A stretch of 64,000 nt of DNA, from NCBI GenBank assembly GCA_025331445.1, contig JAIWNE010000084.1, forward strand, positions 62,001 to 126,000. The letters are read 5' to 3'. Below, one piece after another: positions 11,337-22,679 of the stretch. A program made the position numbers and the translations under genes. Every line of letters starts with the position of its first letter. Positions within the stretch are counted from its first letter, which is position 1. The notes below the pieces were generated by a model. The model was not told the origin of the DNA and did no database searches. It saw nothing but the letters and a program-made list of their open reading frames with translations. This DNA is from Blakeslea trispora. Its lineage: Eukaryota; Mucoromycota; Mucoromycetes; Mucorales; Choanephoraceae.

Positions 11337-13303
11337 TTATGAGATGGTAATGCTGGCAGAGTTATTATGATTAGTTGTATCAGTGTCAGTAGTTGATTTA
11401 GAGGATACGGGGTATACAAACAAAGCCAAGAAGGCGCCAATAAACGAGACAATAGCACAAATGTAAAATGTTAGCTGAGGCATTACTTCAACTGTCACAC
11501 TGTAAAGTGTGTTCACACCAAACTGAGACACAATCACTGAAAAATTAATAGTGAGTCAAACTGAATGATTTGCAATACTAAACAAAAGAAAAAAAAAAAG
11601 AGGTTTAGATACATTACTTGCGATAGATTCCAAGACAGCAATAGCACCCATCAACTCGCCTATTTGAGAAGGCTTGACTAATGTGGTTAAAAGAGACTTA
11701 AGTGATGGAGCACCCAAGAGAGCAAAACCTTGAAGAGAGCCAGCGGCTACAATTCCTGCCGACGAAGTAGCAGATCCAATACCGATAAGACCAAGGGCCT
11801 CAATAGACATACCAATACGAACCATCCAGACATCGAATCGAATCGAATGCTTGATGTCTTCATCCGTATGAGGCTTGTCATCGTCTAGTTGTTCCTTTTG
11901 AGTGTCGCCCTTTCCTCGCTCTCCTCGTTTGTCACTAAAGACAGTACTTGAAGAAGAAGCAGAAGCAACAGAAGTTTTTCGACTGCCTTCTTTGTTAGCA
12001 GAAGCACGATTTTTGTGGAATAGCTTTGACACAAGAGGCAAAACAAAAACCATGACCAGTAAACGAGTAAAGGCAGCCAAACTGATATATAAACCACCTT
12101 CGTATGCTGTCCAGCCAAACACAAGCATAGCATACAGCAGTGTGGGAGGCATCATGACAAGAGTCAGCATAAACTGCACGCCAGCAATAAGAGCCAAAGC
12201 ATGCTTGTTGGCATGTTCAGATGAAGTGTGAAATAAAATTTTGAGAGCAGAAAAGACATTGATGCGTTGTAAGAAAGAAGCATTCTTCTGAGGCACTTTG
12301 AACTTTTCAAAGTCATGCGATTCGGGTAGAATGAAGAAAACATAGAGCTCAAATAGCAAAGAGACAACAAGCACCATCAAGAAGATATTGGTGATTGAAC
12401 CAGTCTCTTTAAGGATATAAGATGAAAGTGGTGGGCCGACAGAGGCACCTAAAAAGATAGCAGCAACCAAATGACCAAATGCAATGGTTCTACAAAAAAA
12501 AAAATAAGATCAATTGCCGCTTTCCTTCTTTAGAACTTTTTTCCCGATTTTCTTTTTTTTTTTTTTTACCTTTTGGTAGGTGAAGTGCAGTCAGAAATAT
12601 AAGCTTGTGCAGTAACAACAAGCACATTATCACCGCCCAGTAATCCACGAATCATAGGAGCAATAAAGAGAAGTGAAATACCAAAGATATGCGCATAATG
12701 AATTGTCAATAGATAGGCAATCATCAAAATAACATTGCCAAATCCTGAAATCAATATCACCAAGCGCCGGCCTTTTCGATCTGATAGGGATCCAAGGAAA
12801 CCGGCAGACAACAAACCTTAAACGTGTCATTAGATAACAATTCAAATAATGAAAAGAGAAAATCTAACTTACATGCAGCATAACCCAGAAACATGATGAT
12901 AGCTTGTGATTTAGACACAATTGCTTGTACTTCTGGTATAGCGCAGTCTTCTAAAGAAGGCAAATCATTCTCTCCCTCCAAAGAAGGACCTTTTTTTGTG
13001 TCATAGTATCTATTATGCAGTTTTCTATCAGGCTCTGCTTTTTCTTTATTTGCTCTGTTTCACGAGCTTACTTGTAGCAGAACACAATTGTATAGAATTG
13101 AATCATTGGAGCCATCAATGCACTAAACGATAATGATGATACATATTTATTATATAAAAAAAAAAGCCAACAAATTCCATGCTTTACCCTAATGCAAAAG
13201 TGACTGTAAACATTGGTGCAATAATACACCATGGTGATGGTTTCTTTTTATTGATGGTTGGTTTTTGGCCGTCTAAAAGCGGCGTTTGCTCTGAAGTCAC
13301 CAT
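11337..13303 (-). CDS. MFS transporter, DHA1/TetA-like
   Basis: Six exons on the minus strand: 13303-13188, 13122-13072, 13009-12873, 12816-12570, 12489-11618 and 11536-11337; 540 residues. About twelve hydrophobic segments can be seen. The cytoplasmic loop 2-3 carries the MFS motif GSLSDRKGRR. A long hydrophilic central loop (rich in Ser, Lys, Glu) separates the two six-helix halves. The N-terminal tail TPLLDGQ resembles a dileucine sorting signal used by vacuolar or endosomal transporters. The family is a drug/H+ antiporter-like group (tetracycline-resistance type); the substrate cannot be told from sequence. Signal for membrane location is strong; exon 2 (51 nt) is the weakest part of the model. 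Confidence 0.82.
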
Positions 13304-15699
13304 GATAGATAATTGAAGCAAGAAAAAGAGAAGAGTGGAAAAAGAAACCAGAAACTGTCTTTTATGGGATTTTTTTTTCTTTTAATGACAAATAACTCGG
13401 CATGCCTGGTGTACTTTTCTATGTTTCACAACGAGTTTATCCGGCCTATACCATTTGGGTCTGCGCAACCAAGCGTCTATCACCACTTCAATTCATGAAC
13501 ACACAAATACTTCCATAAATGACATCACACTGATTATTTCTTTCAAGAATGACATGCACAACCAAAAGTCGAACAACAAGTCATATATTACTAGAAAAGT
13601 AGACTCGAGCATATATATATAAAGACAACCAACTCCATGCTTGCTTATACTGAAAAGAGTAGATTGTAGAAAAGCGTATGTGACATAAGCTACAGCTTTG
13701 TTTAGATAGTTGTAAAAAAAAAAAGTAATGCAGATATGTCATGTCCAATCTCTACAGTTTCACAAACAACAAATATTGAGATTGTTAAATGACTAGACAA
13801 AATACAATAAAAAGAAGACTCATTGACCTTCCAGATTATGAGCAACAGGTACAAGGTGCGCTAAAACTTATCAGACTATGTGAATTCTTGTATAGCATAT
13901 CTGCTCATCAGTTATCATGTGTACACCATAGTTAATACAGCTATCTTTTTAAGAGAAAGAGAGAGAGAGAGAGAGAGGCATTTTCGTCTTCGTCTCTAGA
14001 TTTATACGCAACTGCTGAGCATGGTTGCTTGATTCTCAAAATAATAACATCTCGCATAAAATAGCACTGTGTGTTTTTTTTGTCTTATAGAAGCAATGTT
14101 CATTTGTCTTTATTCCCTGTAACCAATGAATCAAAGCTTTTGAGCTATATTACAAAAATACAATTCCTTAACGCCGAAAATTATCCGAATTTAAGTAAAT
14201 AGAAAAAGAGAGCAGTTATTTACTTCGCTTTTTTTTACTATTTGTTTCAGCAAAGTATTTGATGATTATTAATGCATTAAAATGGGATTTAGTAATGTCA
14301 TTAAATCAATCATGATATTAAATGACTTTGGTTTGTAACTTGCCACTGTGCAGAGAGTATTGAATGAGTCTCTTGCTAAAAATAAAGGCGATTGACCACC
14401 AAAGATAGTATTTGTGGATGAGCATACATTTTATTGCCATGATCTTTCCAAGTACTAGACAACTTTTTCTTTTACAGAGTGACACAATGTCGTTCATTTT
14501 TTGTTTTCGTGACTTAACCACCATGTGAGTTATAGCAGATTGTTAGGACCAGGTAATTGCACAATCATAGTGCCAAATATGAGATCATTATTAGCGATTT
14601 ATGTCTTTGCTTCTTAAAAATCGAGAATATATAATTTAAAACCCAAAAAATGGAAACTTGAATACTTTATGCAGATATACAGTTCCCTAGAATATGCTTC
14701 AAGGCAGAATCAAAGATAGAAAACAAGCAAGGTAACCAATCCGACGAAAAGTAATCTTGTCGAATAGTGAAGCATAGGTATGAGAGAGTGGAGCTGGTTG
14801 AAGGTTTTGAGATTCATAAGGTGATAATCTCACTTGTCATGGACTGTAGCCAAATAGAGTTCTGAATCAATCAACAAGTTACCAGATAGCTAATCCACAC
14901 CAACATTAAACAAACATGATGCTCTTTGGATTTGCGAAGCAATGGATAATAAGTATGGAAAGAAAGGTCAAATAAGGCTAAATTCGAGCCACAAGATCTC
15001 CTTGTTTACTCTGTTCCATTGAAGATCTTGATGATGTGACAGCATTACCTTTCAATTCTAAAAGAGCATATCAGTAGTTACTCAGCATTCGCCCTCATAT
15101 ATTGACTTGAGGTCAAAAACAAACGCATCAAAGTAAACTGCATAACGTTACATATAACTAGCTTATTTTTAGTTGCCATTAGCTTTGCAAAAGTGAAAAA
15201 AAGAGAAACTGGTTTAATAGACAGAAAGAGGGAGGATATCATCATTACATGTTGTTTGAGTGAGCTTATAAACACGACAATAATGGTTGTTGTTTTATTT
15301 TGGTAAAAACTGTGTGAAAAAAGAAATAATGATCGACAATGACAGCTAAACTCTTCTCTAATTCCCAATGATGCTCATCTGATGGTTAAACAAATTTGCA
15401 AGATGTATCTTAATTTAAAAGGGCTATTGGCCATTTTGAGCATGACTCCCTAAGAGAAGTATGGAATGACATGCTAAATCACTACATCTCAATCATGGAA
15501 TAAAGACATATAAAAAAAAACAGACAATCCTATCCATCCAAACGTTAAATTGAACGCTTGGTTCCAAAACACTTGTAAAATTGCATATTTCAATTCACGT
15601 CCCAAAAGAAAATGCCAGATTCCTTTTGCATACTTTCTTTATCTAAGCAAATTGAACGATTCTAATATAAATGACAACTCTCTTTTGTTAGATGACACT
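13304..15699. other. Gene-poor AT-rich spacer
   Basis: 2.4 kb with no convincing exon. It contains a GA microsatellite at about 13952-13977 and many A/T runs. Frames at 14318-14524 and 15078-15368 (minus) lack ATG-led, family-like or spliceable protein sequence. The first 300 bp are the promoter of the MFS gene. Confidence 0.5.
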
Positions 15700-18666
15700 C
15701 TAAAAGCCAATGGTTACTTTGGGCTTCTTCTTGCCATCACCGAATTTACTATCCCATTTTCGGATCTCCACTAAACTATCCATCTCTTCGCTTGAACTTG
15801 GAGGAACCATTTTGATCGCTTCCTCAAAATGTTCCATTCTTAGAGATTGGGGTATTTTAGTTGCTACTTGCTGTTGGATTGCTCTTAATGCAGCAGTTAC
15901 ACACACGTTCTTTAAATCTGATCCTGTGTAATGCTCTGTTGCCTTTGCTACATCTTCGATTGGTACGTTATGCTGTTCGTCCCGAAGAAGAACTTGAAGG
16001 ATTTCTGTACGGTCTTGTTCATTTGGTAAGTCAACTAATGTTTTAAATGTGATTTTGCTGTTAGATAGAAGAACATGGTATATATGATTGGGTTGCTTAC
16101 CCAAGATTCGTCTGGGCATTCGTCGCAAGACTGCATCATCAAGGTCAAAAGGTCTATTGGTTGCTGCCATAACAACAACACCTTGGTTGTTGCTCGAAAG
16201 ACCATCCCATTCAACCATAAACTGATTGATGATTTCTCGATGCGATTTAGAAGAATAGTCTGATCCTCTCTTATTCATCAAACTGTCGACTTCATCAATG
16301 AAGATGACACATGGCGAAAGTTTTCTAGCAAGAGAGAATATGGCCTAATAGAGAATGATAAAGAACATTAATTCAAAAATGCTGTTCAATGTCTTAGGAT
16401 TGACTTGTGGGTGCTTTACCTTGACATTTTTCTCTCCTTGACCAACATACATATCATAACTAGTATAGAAAACATAACAATTTAGTTCAATACTCTTGGC
16501 TTAGAAGAAGAACACTTTACACATCACTTGCTTGAATATCTAACATTCTACTTCCACTTTCTTTAGCAACTGCTTTTGCGAGCATAGTCTATAGTTTTTT
16601 TTTTTTGAATAAGCAAAAATAAGATTTCATGTCATATCCCGCTTTTTTTTTCCTTGATTATTACCTTTCCTGTACCGGGCGGGCCAAATAACAGCACTCC
16701 AGGAATGAAGTTTTTCTCCAAGATGCCTTTACGGAACAACTCTGGATAAAGCAAAGGGAAGGATATAAGGGATTGAAGCGTTTCAATTGTAGATGGTGGT
16801 GCGCGTACATCTTTAAAAGATCCCTGTACTTTGTCTACAGAATAAAAGAGAGAGAGAGCAAATGAGTTGCTGCTTTGTGTACCTTTTTATGTAACAACTT
16901 ACGTGGGTCAACTATTCTCGAAAGTATTTTTCTTTCATAATCGTTACAACTTTTCTTCAAATAGTTCATATCGATACTTCCATCGTTGTTCAATTTAGTA
17001 CTCATAGTAGACCTGAGCATATTGATTGCTTTGTCTCTGTGTGCAATAGTGCTGTCTATTATTTCGTTTGCTTTGATCAAGTCGTCTAGTTCGAGTTTAT
17101 TTTTTGAACGTTCCAAGGCATGGCCGATAGCTGCTGTCGCACGGCGATCGACTTCCTTGGGTGTCCAAATTGATTTTGACATGTTGTCCTTTTTCAAACT
17201 AGATATGAGTGATGTCAACAACTCTTCTTGCTCTTGTAGTGATCGTGTCTCCAATACGTTTTTCTGACGATAAACTGCCAGTAATTGCTTTGCATTGATT
17301 TCTGCTGTTCTCGAGAGCTCGTCTTGTTTCATCACTGTTTTCCATTGCTCTATATGTTGCTTATCATTGAGTGAAGGTAGAACAGAGATATGACGCAAGT
17401 TGGGAATAGCAGGCACCAAATATTCATCCAAGTCAGGCTTTAAACAATAAGATGCAACGATTGTCACTCGGTGGCCCTTTTGCTTCAAATCTTCTACGGC
17501 AAGCAATAATGACTTTAGCATGATGCGGGTAAAAGCATCTTGCATACTGCCGTAATCCCTCAAATAAACAATCTTGCTCTCCAAATTAGATGCACTGTCA
17601 CTGCAGAGCAACTTCTTAAACATGGATGTATATCGATGTGAGATCTGGCTGAGAGTTGATTTTGATATCTTGTGCATGTGTTGCATTGTCTGGTCTTGCG
17701 AGCTACTGCCATAAATATCATCCAAATCAATTTCTACACCTTCCACATTGATAGCTCTGTTACTGGACGATTCTGATGGGTGTACATTTATTTTGAGTTT
17801 ATCATCCTCTAGCGCATCCTCCACATCTTTGTCCTGGTCGTCTTCAGAAAAGTTGCTTTTCTCTTCTTCTTTTTCACTGTCACTCTTCATGGAGATCTCA
17901 AAGGCTCCATCCGAGCTGCTTTTTTCGGCATCGTCTTGATCTTCATGGCTGCTTTCGTAGAGGCCATCGATATCAGTCTGAGATAAAGCAAGAATAACAT
18001 TGGATTCCGGATCAACTGATGATAAGATGGGTAGTACTGCAGCTACTAAAATGGTGTGCATATTGTCAGTACACTATCAACTCGTGCTTTTACCGCGTTT
18101 GCATTCTCTCTTACCATCTCGATTGTAGTTTTGCTGTGCAATAGATACAAAATCTTGAGGATCCAACATGAACAGACTGGCATTGGTTTTAGCAGCCAAC
18201 TGGCGCACAATATGGTCCTGTAGGTAACATGCTCCAGTGTTGGGTATACTAATAGCAATATGGTCCGTATGATTAAATGTAGCTATTGTTCCCTTTGGTG
18301 ATAATCCTGATCTTACACTAAACTCAAGTTCTTTTAAGACATAATCTGGTATAAATGAAGCATATCTATCAGGTAATGAACTTAATGAACTAGGGCGCAT
18401 ATAGTTTGTACGAAGAAACGATTCTAATTGTATTGTTGAAAAACATTTTAGTATAAATTTGCATAATCCAAGGAGGGAGGGAGGGAGTTACCTGACAGAG
18501 TAGCGGGCATTCTGCTTCGTTTAATTTTGATTGACTTTTGACGTCCTAGTGTATTTGGCTTAGGCGTTTTGGTGGATAGATTTGCTTTTCTGCTTATTGT
18601 ACAAGTTTGAAGCCATTTCTGCGTATGGTGGATAGGTAAGCGGTTTAAGCGTGCTACAAAAGACAT
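15700..18666 (-). CDS. Large AAA ATPase, mitochondrial-type (Msp1-like clade)
   Basis: Eight exons on the minus strand: 18666-18492, 18423-18115, 18045-16903, 16834-16665, 16588-16521, 16459-16420, 16344-16101 and 16034-15700; 827 residues. The N-terminus (MSFVARLNRLPIHH..., Arg/Lys-rich, no acidic residue for about 40 residues) looks like a mitochondrial presequence. A long, partly acidic N-terminal half of about 540 residues precedes one AAA module: Walker A GPPGTGK (593-599), Walker B VIFIDEVDS (Asp652, Glu653) and arginine-finger region VLRRMPRR. The module ends with the ENYTGSDL-like sensor-2 stretch HYTGSDLKNVC. This meiotic-clade AAA type includes Msp1/ATAD1 (extraction of mislocalised membrane proteins), but the large N-terminal domain is unlike short Msp1. 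It fits fungal mitochondrial AAA proteins of uncharacterised role. Confidence 0.85.
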
Positions 18667-19416
18667 GAAAGGAAACAAAGAGCAAAAAAAAAAAAAGTAA
18701 AAAAAGAAACAAGGGAACTTACATAAAGTCCTTGATAGGGTGATTTCATTTTTAGTGTGACTTTTATTTATTATTTAGGACCATGAATAGCAATGTCAGT
18801 CAATGAAGGACTTGTGCTCTGTTATGCGATTGAATTGTCCTCTTAGACTATGAACCAGTCAATTGTAAGTTGACAGCTCTGCGAACATATTCTCTTCGTT
18901 ATCAAAATGCGAACTTGTTCAAAATTAAAAGCTTAGGTACCTTTAATTTTTTGATGTCATTACTGCAGCTAAGAGATTTTTCTACTTCAATTTTATTTAG
19001 AAAAAAATAAAGTATGGTTCAGAGAGAGCATGTACCACATCGTAAGTCGGAGTCAAGTCAACAGGGATTGTCATAGGAATGAAAAACAATGGAGAGGGGA
19101 AGGGTCTGTAAACGTAGTGATATGTGCTCTCTTTCAATGCAATTTAAGCCCTTTTCTTTCCTTTAAGCAATTGTGCTTTTCTCAATGTACAGTACGTTTC
19201 CCGAAATGGCACATTGAAAAGAGCAAAGTTGACAAAGACGGCTTCATGAGCTTTTGGAGTGAGCAAGAAAGATTGAGCTTGAAATGGCAAGATGCTTGAA
19301 AAAGAGATGTACACCTTATTTCAATCACAGAAGAAACCTCATTTAATTACTTGCAATAATTGTATCACTTGTATTCATTAGTCTTTTTATTTATTTTATT
19401 TATTCTGCTTCTGCCT
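18667..19416. other. Divergent promoter spacer
   Basis: Between the AAA ATPase (minus) and the TPR/metallo-beta-lactamase gene (plus). An alternative upstream start for the ATPase (a short ATG frame at about 18752) does not splice in frame to the first exon. An open frame at 19030-19299 shows no family features. Confidence 0.5.
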
Positions 19417-20754
19417 ATGTCTCCAACAAGCAGTGCTGTCGACTTTTTATACTGTCCAGCAGCACCTAGTGAGAAGCTATACAAAGCAACTCGCCGGGCT
19501 AACGATCTGTTTGAACGCCATCAGTACACAGAGGCTATTGTCGAATATACCAAAATACTTCAGGCCTCGAATGAGCTTAATGAAGACGACTGCACAGAAT
19601 ATCTTGCATTGATTCTATCCAATCGAAGTGCAAGTTATTTAAAAACATTTGATTATGAAAGTGCAGCATTAGATGCTTTAAAAGCCACTGAACTTGCGCC
19701 TAAATGGGCAAAGGTAACCTAGCGAGACAAAAACATGAAAAACTCTTGAATTAATTGCTTTCCTTTATATAGGCACATTTTCGATATGGCGAGTCACTTT
19801 TAAAGTTTGACAGATTTGATCAAGCAATAGATGCTTTTAAAATAGCGGCGAGTCTAGAAGAGCCAATGAAGGCAAAGGAAATATCGAAATACGTCTCCAA
19901 AGCGTTAATAGATCGAGACAGTTATCTGATGGGAATTAGAATAATTCAACTTATATCAGGAGAGGATATCGCTCTAGAAAAGAGCGTTCTGAATCCCATT
20001 CAGTCCAAGCTAAATGAGCTTGCAGCACATATGAAGAACATTATTCATGTCATTGTAGATATCAAAACTAAAAACTGTATACTTGTAGATGCGGTATTGT
20101 CTAGACAGATATGTGGACATGATCGAGCTACTAATCTCTTTTTTTTTCTTATTCAAGTGTTGGGATATAGATGGAATCTTGAAATATGTGGATGAACATG
20201 GTTATGCAGTTGTTGCTGCTGTAGTGACACATTATCATTTTGATCATATCGGAGGCTCCCCACCACCACCTTATGACACATTGCCCATCAAGATTTCAGG
20301 ACTCTCTACACTCCTGAAGCGGATGCCCCATATCAAGGCCTATATTCATCCATCTGATATACCCTATTTACAGCAAACAAATCCTCACATACAAGACAAT
20401 CGGCTTGTTCCTTCTAATACAGATCTAACTGATCATTTAACAGTAGGACATGTCCATATTGAGTTCATCCATACTCCCGGACACACACCAGGCTCTCAAG
20501 CTTTACTTGTGAATAAATCTAGACTTTTAGTAGGTGATACCCTTTTATGCCAAGGGCATTGTGGTCGAACAGATCTACCTGGAGGAAATAGAAAGGCCAT
20601 GGAAAATACTCTGAGAAATGTACTAGGCTCATTAGATGATCGCATCATTGTATATCCGGGACATGACTACGGAACTACTTGGTCTACCATTGGTATAGAG
20701 CGAGAAAATGGTTGCCTTGGTGAAGATCTTGTAGGGTTTGGCATGGTTGTGTAA
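19417..20754 (+). CDS. TPR plus metallo-beta-lactamase-fold hydrolase
   Basis: Three exons: 19417-19713, 19773-20093 and 20158-20754; 404 residues. Residues about 20-145 form TPR-like helix pairs (AIVEYTKIL, NRSASYLKTFDYESAALDAL, AHFRYGESLLKFDRFDQAI). Residues about 185-395 are a glyoxalase II-like metallo-beta-lactamase domain with the metal motif THYHFDH (His231, His233, Asp235, His236), then HTPGHTPGS, VGDTLL and YPGHDYG supplying the remaining ligands. All zinc ligands are present, so an active hydrolase (thioester or related) is expected. The N-terminal TPR is not part of ordinary glyoxalase II or ETHE1 and suggests docking to a partner. The real ATG is taken as MSPTSSAVDF; the open frame upstream is non-ATG. 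Confidence 0.82.
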
Positions 20755-20896
20755 CCCCAGTAGCTTCTCTATCAAAGCCACCTAAATTGGTGTGGTTTTT
20801 TTTCGGACTAAAAAAAATAAAATACACTAAGATTTTTTTTTATTTTGCCTTTTTTTCTCTTCTTTTTCTTTTAAAGCAAGCGAAACAGAATACAAG

Positions 20897-22427
20897 ATGT
20901 CCTCCGCTCAACCAGCTGATAACACTGACGAAAATGTCGAAATCTGGAAGATGAAGAAGTTGATCAAAAACCTCGAGATGGCCAGAGGGTAAGTAAATAG
21001 CTGAATGAAATAATGTAATTTGCATATAAACATATATATTTGTTTTATTTAGTAACGGTACTTCCATGATTTCTCTTGTCATTCGTAAGTATACACGCAA
21101 ACCAATGCATTGAAAATGCATATGCAAGAAATACTGACAAATTCTTAAAGCTCCCAAGGATCAAGTCTCTCGTGTTGTTAAGATGTTGGCTGATGAATAT
21201 GGTACTGCCTCTAACATTAAATCTCGTGTCAACCGTCTTTCCGTCTTGTCCGCTATTACTTCTACTCAACAGCGTTTGAAGTTATACACCAGAGGTGGGT
21301 CATCTATTAATTTTAAAAAAAAGGAGAGAGAAAGACTAAAACTTTCCATCATTTGAATTATAGTACCTGACAATGGTTTGGTTGTTTACTGTGGTACCAT
21401 CATTACTGATGAAGGTAAAGAAAAGAAGGTCAACATTGATTTTGAGCCTCACAAGCCCATCAACACCTCTCTTTACTTGTGTGACAATAAGTTCCACGTC
21501 GAACCTTTGGCTGAATTGTTGGATAACGATGCTAAGTTTGGTTTCATTGTCATGGATGGTAACGGTACTCTTTTCGGTACTGTCAGTGGTAACGTACGTG
21601 ATGTTATTCACAAGTTGTCTGTCGATTTGCCCAAGAAGCACGGTCGTGGTGGTCAATCCGCCCTTCGTTTCTCCCGTCTTCGTGAAGAAAAGAGACACAA
21701 CTATGTTCGTAAGATTGCTGAATTGGCTGTTCAACTCTTCATCACCAATGACAAGGTAAACTGTGCTGGTCTTGTTTTGGCCGGTTCTGCTGATTTCAAG
21801 ACTGAATTGTCCCAATCAGACTTGTTCGATCCTCGTCTCCGTGCCAAGATTGTAAAGATTGTAGATGTCTCTTACGGTGGTGAAAACGGTTTTAACCAAG
21901 CTATCGAATTGTCTGCTGAAGCTCTTTCCAATGTCAAGTTCATCCAAGAAAAGCGTTTGATCAACGATTACTTTAGTGAAATCTCTCAAGATACTGGTAA
22001 GTACTGTTTCGGTATTGACGATACCTTGAAGGCTCTTGAAATGGGTGCTGTTGAGACTTTGATTGTCTGGGAAAACCTTGCTGCCAACCGTTACACCCTT
22101 CGTGATGCCTCCGGTAATGAAGTTATTGTCTACCCTAACCCTGAAGAAGAAAAGACCAAGTCCTTCATGGCCGATACCAGTGCTGATGCTACACCCAATT
22201 CCGAAATGGAAGTTATCGAAGTAATGCCCTTATTGGAATGGTTCACACTCAAGTATAAGGATTTCGGTGCTGCTCTTGAAATCATTACTGATCGTTCCCA
22301 AGAAGGTTCTCAATTTGTCAGAGGTTTTGGTGGTATTGGTGGTATCCTTAGATACCGTGTCAACTTTGAACAACTCAACTATGATTCTGACGAATTCATT
22401 TCTGACGATGATGAAGAATACATCTAG
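20897..22427 (+). CDS. SUP45: Translation termination factor eRF1
   Basis: Four exons: 20897-20988, 21053-21084, 21151-21294 and 21364-22427; 443 residues, close to the yeast and human proteins (about 437). All functional motifs are intact: NIKS (63-66) and YLCDNKF (127-133) for stop-codon recognition, and GGQ (185-187) for peptidyl-tRNA hydrolysis. The C-terminal acidic tail [14 protein letters not shown] is the eRF3-binding end. Codon use is strongly biased (AAG, GGT, GTC, ACC), unlike most neighbours, as expected for a highly expressed gene. Exon 2 is only 32 nt. Confidence 0.97.
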
Positions 22428-22638
22428 ACCTTATAACTTTGTAAAGTGAATTCTTTTCTTTTTTGGATTGTTTCTTGATTTCCCCCTTTCTTTCCCCTTT
22501 CTCTGTCTAACTTTGCCCCCTTACTATATATGTCTACCGCTTTTTGCCTCTCCACCTTTTTTTATTTTATAATTTTTATATACGCAATGCAAACAGAGTT
22601 TTGAGCCACATGCATAAAAAAAAAGAAAAGAGATTTGT

Positions 22639-22644
22639 AATAAA
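22639..22644 (+). terminator. Possible poly(A) signal of eRF1
   Basis: AATAAA 212 nt after the eRF1 stop, after a pyrimidine-rich 3' UTR. The MFS gene ends convergently at 22680. Confidence 0.35.
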
Positions 22645-22679
22645 ATTGTATTTTGTCCAACTTATCCATGACTCGACTC

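Noticed and set aside
18672..18752. Alternative ATG exon (MKSPYQGLY) for the AAA ATPase
   Set aside because: Its GT donor does not join in frame to the next exon; the ATG at 18666 already gives a good presequence.
19030..19299. Open frame of 89 codons upstream of the TPR/MBL gene
   Set aside because: No family features, no splice continuity, irregular composition; lies in a divergent promoter.
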